DNA of 64,000 nt, from assembly GCA_014529385.2 (NCBI GenBank), contig CM043958.1, positions 81,465,525 through 81,529,524 on the forward strand, in the 5' to 3' direction. The notes beneath the pieces are model-generated. The model had not been told where the DNA came from and ran no database searches. It was given only the letters and a program-made list of their open reading frames with translations. The position numbers and the translations under genes are program-made. This stretch comes from Adiantum capillus-veneris (Eukaryota > Streptophyta > Polypodiopsida > Polypodiales > Pteridaceae). Shown piece after piece: positions 1 through 10,422 of this stretch (position 1 is its first letter; each line of letters starts with the position of its first letter).

Positions 1-1800
1 TGTGACGCCACTTGATGCAGTTGGCTGTAGACACATCGTGATGTACTTTTTTGCAGGTAGCTAGAGTGCTCCTTGCTATGTATTTGTACGTGAGGATGTA
101 GCCCTATGGACCGCACGCTCTTCTTGGGCATGGGTTGGATAGTCACTTCAGACACGTCTTTTTCGAGGTTGCTCGGATGCCGATTATTCTTTAGCCAAGC
201 CGGCCTTGAAAATTGTGCGGTTGGTTGTTGTGGCAGCATGAGTTTTCTCTCACTGACCCATGCAAATTGTCTCATGGAATGTGTAGGGCCTAGGTGGACC
301 CCAGTTTCTACGCCGGAGGGGTGGCTTGCGACAGGAGTTTCAGAGGTGCCTTGTGGGTGGCACGATAGACGCTCTTACGCTTCTCAAGTGCTACCTTTGT
401 GAGAGCCGTATTCGACATTGTGGACAAATCTTGGGTGGCTGCTATGAGACTTTTTGGTCAGTTGCTTTTGGGCCTAGTGGCATCTAGGGAGGTTTATGTA
501 TGACTATTGCAGACTCATGGTAGAGTAGGGGACGTGAATCTATCTAGGATAGATCGTTTCTATGCCAGTGACCACATTTGTGACATGGGTGGTTTAATAT
601 GCATTTGGCAAGGACTACTTTCTCTGATCATGCACCAATGATTCTTATTGTGTCAGGTACCTAGAAGAGTGGCAGTGTCATACTGCACATCTCGAGAGAA
701 TTTTATTGGAGTAGAGGTCAGAGAGCAGGTTGCGGGAATTTGGACAGCGAGTATGGACACATGTGGGGACCTTGTTGTTAGAGCGGTTTTTGGCCTTGTG
801 GAGCTTAGTCGTTTCTTCCTCTAGGAGTCTACTACTCGTTTGGTTGTGATCATGGAGGAGGAGAAGCGGCTCCGACGGGGCATCGCCTCCTTACAGAGGA
901 TGCAAGAGCGTTACGCAGGTAGCCCTTGGATGGAGGAGTAGATGCAGCAGGCTCGACAGGAGTTGATCACCACGAGGAGCGGCATCACACATTTACCTTT
1001 CATCGTCAAGCATCTCAGTGGACTCAAGTGGGTGTCAGAGTTATTGGTGAGTTCTTTGAGATTATGGGTCCTCGCGATGCGCACATCAGTGTTTGCCAAT
1101 TGAGGAGGCCAGATGGGTCTGCTGCTACAAAGCCCGAGGATATGCATGCAATTGCTTGTGACTTTTACCTTGAGTTTCTTTCAGCTGAGCCATAGTCAGA
1201 GTGTCGAGATGCATGCAAAGAGTAGGTGTTGGAACAAATGCACCAAAGGCTTGAGAGCCCTCTCTAGCTAGAGGAGCTTTAAGAGACCCTTAGGGTGTTT
1301 CGTAGGGGTAGCTGCCTAGGGGAGGATGGTTTGAGTCCAAGCTTCTTCTTGGAGTATTGGAAGCTGTTTGGTCGAGACCTTTGTAGTGCTTACCAACACG
1401 TTTTGCACACCGCGAAGATTCTAGACAACAGAGTGAGGGATTGATCTATCTTTATTCCCAAGGAGGGAAGCTCCTTGGATGAGATTCAACAGTGGCGACC
1501 CATTACCATTCTCAACTCAGCCTACAAAATCTTAGCATAGGCTTTGAGTTTGAGAATTCAGCGGCTACTTGAGAGCATCCCTATGAGACAAAGACGGGCT
1601 TTGTCAAGGAGCGCAATATCCTTGCCAACATTTTCACCTTTTGGGAGGTGGCTACCCTCGCACGTCTCTTAGGAGAGGATCTTATGGTACTCGATTTTGA
1701 GAAGGCATATGACAGAGTTGATTGGGGTTCCTCGAGGGCACTTTAGTGCATGGGTCAGGTAGGTGTTAGCTCGCTACTACAGGTGTGCGTAAAGTCAAGT
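1..1800 (+). pseudogene. LINE-P, 5' and middle part (endonuclease, linker, start of RT)
   Basis: Decayed non-LTR retrotransposon (L1-like plant LINE) on the plus strand. Around 530-650 it reads RIDRFYASD and, one frame over, FSDHAPMIL, which are typical of the C-terminal part of an AP-endonuclease domain (the SDH catalytic motif is kept). At 985-1195 is a linker (QLRRPDGSAATKPED) shared with the LINE-M copy at about 9358-9560. At 1440-1740 the RT fingers/palm start follows (IPKEGSSLDEI, WRPITILNSAYKI, LDFEKAYDRVDW). Stops and frameshifts are frequent. The 5' end lies outside the window. The copy stops at about 1800, where the tail of the oppositely oriented LINE-M begins, and its 3' part reappears at 20361 and 21602. 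Confidence 0.85.
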
Positions 1801-1949
1801 ATTTTTTTTTGTCCAAGAAAAAGATCCTTCCATTAGTTAATAAATCTTCCCAAAGGCTACAAGACACCTCTGCGAGAAGGCTACATCAGAAAACACGGGG
1901 AGACTTTCTCAATGAGAAAACAAAGTATGTACAATGAGGGCTAGATCAC
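1801..1949 (-). mobile_element. LINE-M 3' UTR and poly(A) tail
   Basis: On the plus strand a T9 run (1802-1810) is followed by about 140 bp. Read in reverse, these match the 3' untranslated end of the LINE-P copy at 21830-21890 (shared words TTAGCC/CTAGCCCTCAT, GTACATA, TTGTTTT, TCTCATTG). The T run is therefore the poly(A) tail of a minus-strand LINE inserted at about 1800. Its sequence continues after E1 at 6446, because the E1 target duplication ATCAC sits exactly at the break. Confidence 0.75.
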
Positions 1950-3097
1950 TGTCACGTGACACATCTAACCCTATGTGTCTGTGGACAAGCTACAGCATGA
2001 CCGGGGTTCAGTTCAGTCAAGCCAGTCTAGAATAGGAAGTGATCTGGCACTTTTGTGAGTCTGCGAGTGTGAGTCTGCTCGCAGACTGTGCATGCCCAGG
2101 CACTTAGAATAGTTGCATATCCTCTGGTTGCACACAACATGATCATGAGATTTCCATCAGAACCCATCAAGATCATTTTTACAGTGCATAGACCTATTTT
2201 CGCTATTTTTGACATTTTTCACTTATTATTTTGAAGTGACTTTCGTTGGAAACTAGGTAGGGCAATTTTGCTAAGTTTGTATATATAGAAACCTAGCGCT
2301 AGCACTTTCTGGCAGAAGAGACAGGAGGAACCTCGGTTCAACAGTCACCTTCTCAGCAGGACCCCCAAGACCTAGCGTTTTCAGCCCATCTGCAAAGCTA
2401 GCATTTTTGCAAGACAGATCAGCCCTTGCGTTTTGTACAGCCAATAAGCCTCGGCGACAACATAAGATAGCAGGTCAGCCCTAGCGTTAGCAGATTCCCA
2501 CAGCAGATAGCAGATTCTCCCGCAAGATCATTTTCAGCCCTAACGTTTTTGCATCAGCTTGGCAGTCCAACGCTTTGCAGATCCTTCGCGACGGAACAGT
2601 CAGAAGCATCAGTGTTTTCAGTTTTCAGCAGTCAGATACAGCAGAAGAAGTCCCGAACCTCGCAGATCCCACCTTCCTGCAACAAATCCTCGCCGCATGG
2701 TCAGATCCCCGAAGTTTGCAGATTCAGCCCGGAAAACGCAGATTTCAGCATCTTCGTTTTCAGCGCGTCATCGTCCCCATCGACATCGTCACCGACATAG
2801 AGTAAGAATTCAGCAGATAAAGATTTGCAGATTTCAGCCCATAGCAGACCGCTCTCGCCATAGAGAGTGGGGCCTTCGAAGGAGGGTTTTGACAACATTC
2901 TGGTGTTGTATTCTTCTCTCTCTTTCTCTCGGTCTCAGCACCTTCATTCACAGTGTTTATCCACTTTGTTTGTGTCCATTGCACTTTCTCACTAAAGGAA
3001 TGGAAGGCTCTCCCTTCGTAAGTAAAAGGAACCTTGAGCACAATTCGGAGCACTCATCTTGAGCAAAGTTCAACATTCACTTCCGCTGCACCTTACA
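1950..3097 (+). repeat. E1 5' LTR
   Basis: Starts TGTCACGTGACA, a 12-bp palindrome containing the G-box CACGTG that is mutated in the 3' copy. It ends CCTTACA just before the primer-binding site. It is 1148 bp long, against 1409 bp for the 3' LTR, which carries two internal duplications absent here. A TATA box lies at 2280. The transcribed part is rich in the recurring words GCGTTTTCAG and CAGATTTCAG, and a CT-rich stretch (2921-2940) precedes the 3' end. Confidence 0.88.
2280..2288 (+). promoter_or_regulatory. E1 LTR TATA box
   Basis: TATATATAG in a TTTGTATATATAGAAACC context, conserved at the equivalent place in the 3' LTR (5353-5361). It is about 330 bp from the LTR start, a plausible U3/R boundary for an RNA polymerase II LTR promoter. 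Assignment is by position and sequence only. Confidence 0.6.
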
Positions 3098-3098
3098 T

Positions 3099-3110
3099 TG
3101 GTATCAGAGC
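3099..3110 (+). other. E1 primer-binding site
   Basis: TGGTATCAGAGC, one base after the 5' LTR end. This is the standard plant retrotransposon site complementary to the 3' end of initiator methionine tRNA, which primes minus-strand DNA synthesis. It fixes the LTR boundary and the element's plus orientation. Confidence 0.93.
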
Positions 3111-3567
3111 TTTGGCAGTGTTCTGTATCACTCAAGGAAAGAACCACAAGAACCACATAATTTTTTTTGCTTGTTGCGGTCGCACGTAACCCAAGTCCTC
3201 TTGGGTGTGTCGATTCCTAATCGTGTTTTTGAAGAGTGATAGGAAACCCAAGAAAGAAGGGCTTGTCGAGCCTCCCCTTGTGTCTCTTTTCACTCATTAA
3301 GAGCGGACCGTGCACTTAGCGGCCGGCCAATCGACGTGAGGTGGGAAAAAGCAACATTGGTGTGAGTGCAAGGCCGCCAAGGGGTGTGCCCGCGGAAAAG
3401 AGAAGAACTCGGGTGAAGAGAAGATCCTTCTCTGACATAGATTGCAAGCTAAAGAAGAACCTGACCCCCAAGAACCTCAAGAACCCCAAGAACCTCAAGA
3501 CGCCCAAGACTCAAGACCCACAAGAACCCAAGTTCCCAGTGAACTTAAGAACCCAAGACTTCAGTGG

Positions 3568-4266
3568 ATGGTCATCACCCGAGGCGGTATGGATACTTTG
3601 CATGAAGGTGGTGAGCATGGGAGTGGCGAAGAAGAGTTTTCCTCACCAGGAGGTTTTTCCAACCCTTCCCCATCTACACCAAGGATTGCACTAACTCTTA
3701 TGGAGGCTTTCGACAAGATGATGATGGACAGAGAGTCAGAACGCAAAGCAAGAAAAGCAGAAAGAATGGCAGCCATAGATCGTGGATCCGCAGAAAGAAG
3801 GGCAGCCATAGATCATGAATACGAAGAAAGAATGGCAGCCATAGCGCGTGAGCGCGACGAAAGAGAAGCAAAATTTGATTGCGAGAACAAAGAAAGACAA
3901 GCAGAATTTGATCGCGCGAACAAAGCAAGACAAGCAATGAACGACCGACACATGGAATAGATGTTGCTACTCTTTTCTCAAGTGCAGGCACAAATGCAAG
4001 AGATTCGGACTTTCTCAGTCTCTTCTTCTCCAAAGCATGACACACAGGATTTGCATGATGATAAGCATGAAGAATTGCATGATAGTGACAAGCATGATGA
4101 TTTGCATGAAGATGATGTGATTGTTCACAAGCATGATGTGTTAGTTGGTACTTTCTCTAGTGAAGCTCATTGCAGAGACGATCAATCACGAAGCACCAAT
4201 CTTGGCTCTCGAGTCAAGGTCCAAAGAACCCCCTCAGGAAGAACTGATCTTGGCTCTCGAGCCTAG
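3568..4266 (+). pseudogene. E1 internal ORF: charged repeat protein, gag-position
   Basis: Open frame starting at the first in-frame ATG (3568) and split by a single TAG at 3958-3960; the same frame is then open to 4266. The first half is a highly charged, probably helical region with an imperfect 10-12-residue repeat (ERMAAID, ERRAAID, ERMAAIA, EREAKFD, ERQAEFD). The second half is rich in His and Asp (KHDTQDLHDDKHEELHD, DKHDDLHEDD). The frame stays open upstream of 3568 to about 3442 but has no ATG, and carries a QEPQEPQEPQ tract. No zinc knuckle or protease motif is seen. It occupies the gag position, so a nucleic-acid-binding or coiled-coil assembly role is possible but not shown. Confidence 0.5.
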
Positions 4267-5024
4267 GTCCAGAGAACCCCCACAGAAAGTATTATGTGTT
4301 CGAATGATTAGTCAGCAAGCATTGTTCGAGTGTTTCATTCATGATCGTTTCCTTATTTCAGTCAGCGTCTTTATGTGATACCTTTCCAAAGGCATGCCAT
4401 ATTGTACGTTGAGCTTGATTCACTCATGAATGAGCACGGATGTATGCGGATTTTTCATGAAAAGCTGAAAAATATGCATTCAAGGAAGTCACATTCGATG
4501 TCTGTTCCTTGGCACGACACAGCTTTCGAAAGAGCACAAAAAAGATTGAGCATCAAGCATCGGCATTTCCATTGTGATATGTCACAGTTCATGATTTAGA
4601 TCAGAAAGACACTATTCGATCTCATTGTTTGCGTGTGTGTGGTGAACGGTTTGGCACTCCGTCTATTTGTTCATCTACATTGCATGCACAGTCTTTGAGG
4701 AAGACGAGATTTTCTCCACTCACTTTACATGGAATGGGTATGTTCATGTTTTTGTGTTGGAAGTGGTTTCAGGAATTTTCATCCTCGAAGATTCTTAAAG
4801 AAGATAGACACATGACTTTAGACGAAGCGGAAGCATTGAAGATGACTTTGTGTCGCTTTCGGCGCGGCCCAAAGAAGCAAGCGTTGCAGACCTTAATGAA
4901 GTTTAAGTACTGCGCGACCCACACATCAGAGTCGGCCGACGAAGAGTCCTTTCCAGGATTCCAAACCTTGTTGGTGATCTCCCTCGATGCCATACAGTTC
5001 GGTAGGTACCAGTACCTCACTTTG
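4267..5024 (+). other. E1 internal 3' region without recognised gene
   Basis: About 760 bp between the charged ORF and the polypurine tract. Short frames occur (4375-4599, 4629-5087), but none shows a retroelement domain. The last one runs across the polypurine tract into the LTR, which argues against it being a real gene. It is probably eroded or captured internal sequence of the non-autonomous element. Confidence 0.5.
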
Positions 5025-5036
5025 AAAAGGAGGGGA
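5025..5036 (+). other. E1 polypurine tract
   Basis: AAAAGGAGGGGA immediately upstream of the 3' LTR TG at 5037. It is the expected RNase H-resistant primer for plus-strand synthesis. Confidence 0.85.
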
Positions 5037-6445
5037 TGTTATGTGACACATCCAACCCTGTGTGTCCGTGGTCAAGCTACAACATGACCAGGGTTCAGTT
5101 CAGTCAAGTCAGTCTAGAATAGGAAGTGATTTGGCACTTTTGTGAGTCTGTTCGTAGACCGTGCATGCCCAGGCACGTAGAATAGTTGCATATCCTCTGG
5201 TTGCAGACAACATGATCATCAGATTTCCATCAGAACTCATCAGGAGCATTTTTATAGTGCATAGACCTATTTTCTCTATTGTTGACATTTTTCACTTATT
5301 ATTTTGAAGTGACTTTTATTGGAAACTAGGTAGGGCAATTTCGCTAAGTTTGTATATATAGAAACCTAGTGCTAGCACTTTCTGGCAGAAGAGGCAGCAG
5401 GAACCTCGGTTCAACAGACACCTTCTTAGCAGGAACCTCGGTTCAACAGGCACCTTCTCAACAGGACCTCCAAGATCTAGCGTTTTCAGCCCATCTCAGA
5501 AGCTAGCGTTTTTGCAAGACAGATCAGCCGTGGTGTTTTGTGCAGCAGATCAGCCTCGACAACAACATAAGATAGCAGGTCAGCCCTAACCTTAGCAGAT
5601 TCCCACAGCAGATAGTAGATTTTCCCGCAAGATCATTTTCAGCCCTAACGTTTTTGCATCAGGCTGGCAGTCCAGCGTTTTGGAGATCCTTCCCGACAGA
5701 ACAGTTAGAAGTATCAGCGTTTTCAGATTTCAGCAGTCAGATACAATAGAAGAAGTCTTGAACCTCGCAAATCTCACTTTCCTGCAAGAGATCCTTGCCG
5801 CACTGTTAGATCCCGCGAAGTTTGCAGATTCAGCCCGGGAAACGCAGATTTCAGCATTTGCGTTTTCAGCGTTTTCAGTTTTCAGTAGTCAGATACAACA
5901 GAAGAAGTCCTGAACCTCGCAGATCTCACCTTCCTACAGCAGATCCTCGCCGCACTGTTAGATCCCGCGAAGTTTGCAGATTCGGCCCGGAAAACGCAGA
6001 TTTCAGCATCTGCGTTTTCAGCGCGTCGTCGTTGCATCGTCGCCATCGACATTGTCACCGACATAGAGTCAGAATTCAACAGATAAAAATTTGCAGATTT
6101 CAGCCCATAGCGTTTTCAGATTTCAGCCCGTCTCGTCGTCGTCCTCATCGTCGGCAAGTCCAAGCACTGTAGAGATTTGTGCAATCAATAGTAGACCGCT
6201 CTCGCCATAGAGAGTGGGGCCTTCGGAGGAGGGTTTTGACAACATTCTGGTGTCGTATTCTTCTCTCTCTATCTCTCGGTCTCAACACCTTCATTCACAG
6301 TGTTTATCCACTTTGTTTGTGTCCATTGCACTTTCTCACTAAAGGAATGGAAGGCTCTCCCTTCCATTAGTAAAAGGAACCTTGAGCACAGTTCGGAGCA
6401 CTCATCTTGAGCAAAGTTCAACATTCATTTCCGCTGCACCTTACA
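5037..6445 (+). repeat. E1 3' LTR with two LTR-specific duplications
   Basis: Begins TGTTATGTGACACATCC and ends CCTTACA. It is 261 bp longer than the 5' LTR, mostly because of a 32-bp tandem duplication (5399-5430 and 5431-5462, around GAACCTCGGTTCAACAG) and a roughly 152-bp direct duplication (5738-5889 and 5890-6036, starting CAGATACAA). Since LTRs are identical at insertion, these changes happened afterwards or were lost from the 5' copy. The G-box palindrome at the start of the 5' LTR is disrupted here. Confidence 0.88.
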
Positions 6446-6840
6446 ATCACGAGGAGGAGGAAAGAGCGACATTGGTGGCCTGTAGTGCCATCTAGGCACA
6501 CCGTGAACCATGGTGAAGAAAGGCCCTGGGCGCCAAAGTCGCAAGAAAGCCTCTTGGCGCTCCTGCATGCGGTCGGAGCTGCCGTGAAGTCTCTCAAACT
6601 GACCCTGAGTGTATGAATCAACTCTAGCCAAATGTCACGAACAGTCTCTTTCGGTGGGATAGGTCGAGCCTCGAAGATGTGAAAGCAGCGGGCCCGCCAG
6701 ATGTACCAGAGTGTCAGGCCACCACGAGCTCCCAACACCACTCTCTATCACTGCACCACTCTTGAGGGATGAGCTCTGTGGTAGGTTGAAGTGTAGGTTG
6801 ACCCCCTTGAATCACTATCATCCTGCTGGTAGAAGCCAAC

Positions 6841-7122
6841 TCAAAATGGAGCGTAGGGCCGATGAGAGTAGACCAGGCTGCAACACCCCAAGTGTACTGT
6901 TGGGTTGTGGAAAGGGCTAGCATCAGTCGAAGAACCCGGCCAAACCTGTTGTGCCATGGGGCAGTCCCACAAACACGGATGCTGACTCTCCAAGGGATAA
7001 CAAGAGGTTGCACATGTTGCCGAGAAGCCGATGTGTACCAACCAACTCCCAACTGCTGTAGCCCTATGCGCAACTAGCCACTGAAACATGGCAACTCTCC
7101 TTGGCTGCCTATTGTCCCACAA
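6841..7122 (-). pseudogene. zf-RVT zinc-binding domain of LINE-M
   Basis: Shows the pattern of the zinc domain found after the RT in plant LINEs: RVAMFQWLVAHRATAVG, a Cys-containing ATCATSCYP segment, then LWDCPMAQQVW. The plus-strand LINE-P copy at 20400-20600 aligns with it (WHCPIAQQVW). The domain is thought to bind nucleic acid in these elements. The frame is broken downstream. Confidence 0.7.
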
Positions 7123-8925
7123 CCGTTCACAGAATCCTTACAAGAACTTGGCTGCGGGACCTTCCTCCTGCCATTGAAGTGTTGTAGCTGGGCGAGCCTC
7201 GCTCTGTGCTGCCAGTATGTGTCGCCCCAAGCGAGTTGTGTACTGGAAAAAAGGAGTCCCTGGGTGATTGGCTGAAGAGAAAGGGTGCCGCCAAAACCAC
7301 TCTCCCGGACACTCGTACCAAAGGGCGGCTCTCCCAAGCCCAAAGCCACCAATGTCCTGATTCAAGTTTGCTGGGTTAGGATCTAAGACTCAAGTCCTCC
7401 CACAGATGTCCTCAACTCGAATCCTTTGAAAACAACACTCTGCAACCTGTGGTGCCTCTACTGAGACTCTGTGAAGACGACCCTCTCCCTGAACGTCCAA
7501 AAACATGTGCCGAGCAAGCCCTAATTGCAATGAGGATTTCCAGACGCGTGAAGGCCCCCATCCATCTGGGAGCTACTTCCTCAAGAGGGGTATGCCACTT
7601 CATGCCTCGTAACCAGATGCTCTGAATCTCCTCTGGAAGGCCTGAAAACTGTAGCTAGTCGTCGAGAGTGCGGCTTTGACCCCTTGCCATGGGACCCCAA
7701 GAAACGAGAGGCCTAGTGACCTCTTTGTGTGCTAACCATGGGGTTTCAAACAAGAGGTTGCCTCAAGCACTCCTCCATACATGTGGGTTTGTGTTGCTTC
7801 AAGCCACTTAGCAGCTCTCCCAGGACCTAAGCAGGCTCGCAGCAAAGCAGTCCTCCTAGCTCCTGTCAGGCCAACATGGCGCATCTCTATAAAAATCCAC
7901 TTGATGGATGGGCTCCAAGGGCCGCCCGTATGAGGGACTCGAGCACGAATCTGGTGTAGCAAGAGCTCCTTCCAGGGCTCCTCTCTTGGAAGAAGTGTTT
8001 TGACCACGGGCTTCCCAAGGAGAGCTCTGCTCTGTCGTGCAAGGTCGATGATCTCTAGCTCTCCTTGAGAACAAGGTAAGGTGATGATGCGCTAGGACAC
8101 TCTAGCCCGAGCTGACCGGGTGTCGTGTCTTGACCACAAAAAATTTGTGATCAGCCTGTCCATTTGGTTGATGCAAGAGCTCGATAAGATCCAACAAGAC
8201 GTGATGTGTCACATAGTAGCCAAAAGCACTTGGTTGGCCACTACAACTCTGCCAGCCAAAGAGAACCGTGCCGAACTTCAATGAAGCAGTTTCCTTCTAA
8301 TGGATAGGAGGAAAGAATCAGTGAGCTGCTCTGGAGACAAATCCAAGCCAACCTGACATCCCAGATAACACATAGAAGTCCGTGGGGGGATCCACCTGAA
8401 GCCCTCTCCCGACGACCAAGCAGGTGTTGGAGCACTGCCAACCGAGAAAGCCACAGTCTTCCTCCAATTGATCAATGCTCTTGATGCACAAGAGAACACC
8501 TCAAGAACCTGCTCACACCTGTGCTGATTGGCCTCATGGCTCTCCAAGTACATGCGTGAATCGTTAGCAAACTCAACATCAAGTAGCTTGTCTCCCCTAA
8601 TAGGGAGCTCTAGACCCAGCAAACCAACATCCTGTGAAGTCACAAATCTGCTTATCACCTTGACATAAAAGAAGAAGAGGAAGGGGGCAAGAGGGCAACC
8701 CTGTCCAACCGAACGTGTGAGCATGAAACGTTCCCCCTGCCAAGAGCACCTCATTCTGCGCACGTTTGTAGAGAGCTGGCACTCCTCCGATCCAAGCATT
8801 TGAAAACCCTATCTTGCGCAGAGTGTCCTCCAAGAAGTCCCAGTCAACTCTGTTGTAAGTCATCTCAAAATCGAGAAGGAATATCACAAGAACCTCTCCT
8901 CGCAGACATGCGAGGGCAGACACCT

Positions 8926-9027
8926 CAAAGGCTCTTAGTTTGAGGATTCAGCCACTACTTGAGAGCATTATCCATGAGACCCAGACAAGATTTGTCAAGG
9001 AGTGCAGTATCCTTGACAACATCTTTG
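8926..9027 (+). other. 102-bp micro-inversion inside LINE-M RT
   Basis: LINE-M is coded on the minus strand on both sides, but this block reads in the plus direction (LSLRIQPLLESI, then TRFVKECSILDNIF), matching the plus-strand LINE-P copy at 1545-1640. The edges carry a short inverted repeat, CAAAG (8926-8930) and CTTTG (9023-9027), which fits inversion between the repeats. Flanking minus-strand RT residues stop before and resume after the block exactly where the inverted residues belong. Confidence 0.8.
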
Positions 9028-9786
9028 CTAAGATTTTGTAGACTGAGTTGAGAATGGTGATGGGTTGCCACTGCCGAATCTCATCCAAGGAGCCTCCCTC
9101 CTTGGGAATAAGATATATCAGACCCTCACTCATGCTGTGAGGCATCTCACCGGTGCAAAATGTGTTGGTAGGCACTACATAAATATGAACCAAGTAGCTC
9201 CCATCCTCCCCTGGGCATTTACCTCAGGAGAGTGCCTTGAGGGCCTCATGGAGCTCCTCCAGTTGGAGAGGCATCTCTAGTCTTTGATGCATCTCCTCAG
9301 TAACTCGGTAAGGCATCTGTGCCCAAACCTGCTCTTTGCATGCAGCTTGGCGCTCTCACTGTGGCTCAGGTGAAAGCAACTCACAGTAAAACTCAGTAGC
9401 AAATGCATGCATATCCTCAGGCTTGGAAGCAGCTGACCCATCTGGTCTCCTCAACTGACGAACGTTGGTGCATGCATGGCGAGGCCCCACAGTCTGAAAG
9501 AACTCCCCAGTAACTCTGTCGCCCGCTTGGGTCCACTGAGATGCCTGCCGATGAAAGGCAAACTCATGAAGCCGCTCCTCAATGGTGGTCAGCTCCTGTC
9601 GAGCCTGTTGCATTTGCTCCTCCAACCAAGGACTGTCAGGGTGGCGCTCCAACATCCACTATAAGGAAGCAATGCCGCGTCTGAGACGCTTCTCCTCCTC
9701 GGCTGTAGCCAAGCGAGCTGCAGACTCTTGGAGGAAGAAGCGACTAAGCTCAACAAGTCCAGTGGCCACTCTACTAGCAGGGGTGC

Positions 9787-10349
9787 TGTCACAAAGTGAT
9801 GACGTGGCGGACAACAGAAACCCTAATTTTTGCTAGAAACCCTAAATTCTTGCAAACCCTAATTTTTGCCAAAAACCCTAATTTTCGGAAATCGCGGAGG
9901 CTATAAAAAAAAATAAAAAATTTTGAAAATGATGAGCGACGCAAATTTTACTTTTTTTCTACAATATGAGAAAGAGAGAGAGAATGCTTTTGCTTTCAAG
10001 TTTTGACTCTCTGTGAGAGAGAGAGAGAGAGCAATTGCTTTTGATTTGAAGATTTTGGGGCTCTGCTCTTGGGCATCCCTTGTAACCTTTAAATTAGTGG
10101 TGAGAGCCTCACTTCTCAGAGCATCTAGACGCAGAGTCTGAGAGTGAAACCCTAGCCACTCTCTTGTACTTTGAACTGATTAATATAAAAAGAAATACCG
10201 AAAGGGGCGCCAGTCTTTGGGGCCAATATCTCTATGCACAGAACTCCGCCGAGCCAGTGCAAATCTATTGTGATCTGTGAATTGTTTTGAAGTGGTTATT
10301 TGGTGCTGTCGCGATTGATTTTTGACTTGGAGTGTCCAAGTCTGTTACA
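9787..10349 (+). repeat. E2 5' LTR
   Basis: Starts TGTCACAAAGTGATGACGTGG and ends CTGTTACA, one base before the primer-binding site. It holds an ACGT-core bZIP-type box TGACGTGG (9800-9807), four teloboxes (9818-9881), a TATA-like CTATAAAA (9901-9908) and a GA-rich tract (9971-10033). The 3' LTR at 17707 matches it over its whole length. Confidence 0.92.
9818..9908 (+). promoter_or_regulatory. Four-telobox array and TATA box in E2 LTR
   Basis: AAACCCTAA occurs at 9818, 9837, 9854 and 9873, spaced 19, 17 and 19 bp, and is followed 20 bp later by CTATAAAA (9901-9908). The motif is the plant telomere-repeat box, known from promoters of ribosomal-protein and other growth-linked genes, where telomere-repeat-binding Myb factors bind. 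The same four boxes are kept in the 3' LTR (17738, 17757, 17774, 17793). A role in driving E2 transcription is inferred from position. Confidence 0.65.
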
Positions 10350-10350
10350 G

Positions 10351-10362
10351 TGGTATCAGAGC
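10351..10362 (+). other. E2 primer-binding site
   Basis: TGGTATCAGAGC, one base after the LTR end. It is complementary to the 3' end of initiator tRNA-Met. Confidence 0.93.
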
Positions 10363-10422
10363 ACGGTCGATTTCTCTTCTACGGGAAATCCGATCCCCGA
10401 TTTTTTTTTTCCCGCGGCACCT

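Larger units (their letters stand above)
1950..6445 (+). mobile_element. E1: non-autonomous LTR retrotransposon (LARD-like)
   Basis: Complete LTR element bounded by a perfect 5-bp target-site duplication ATCAC (1945-1949 and 6446-6450). It has TG...CA LTRs (1950-3097; 5037-6445), an initiator-Met-type primer-binding site directly after the 5' LTR, and a polypurine tract before the 3' LTR. The 1.94-kb internal region has no recognisable protease, RT, RNase H or integrase; it carries only a charged, repeat-containing ORF remnant. This is the architecture of large non-autonomous derivatives that depend on proteins supplied by a partner element. It sits inside the 3' UTR of LINE-M and so is younger than that LINE. 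Confidence 0.9.
6446..9786 (-). pseudogene. LINE-M, RT and zf-RVT part (minus strand)
   Basis: Middle and 3' coding part of a minus-strand plant LINE. Reading from 9786 down: a linker (QLRRPDGSAASKPEDM near 9356-9450); RT start (IPKEGGSLDEIRQW, 9070-9130); an inverted 0.1-kb block (8926-9027); motif A region (DFEMTYNRVDW, where LINE-P has DFEKAYDRVDW); SVGQGCPLAPFLF; the catalytic box as FANDS instead of FADD (about 8560-8580); thumb; then a zf-RVT domain (6841-7122). The changed catalytic residues and many frameshifts make it inactive. The segment is bounded by E1 at 6445 and by E2 at 9787, whose target duplications join it to 1801-1949 and 18268-20036. Confidence 0.85.

Noticed and set aside
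106-402. 98-codon plus-strand frame as an independent gene
   Set aside because: Falls inside the LINE-P endonuclease region and has no separate signal.
2559-3062. 167-codon frame in the E1 5' LTR
   Set aside because: Lies within the LTR, is not conserved as a frame in the 3' LTR and has repeat-derived composition.
3099-3110. tRNA gene fragment
   Set aside because: TGGTATCAGAGC is a retrotransposon primer-binding site; no cloverleaf follows here or at 10351.
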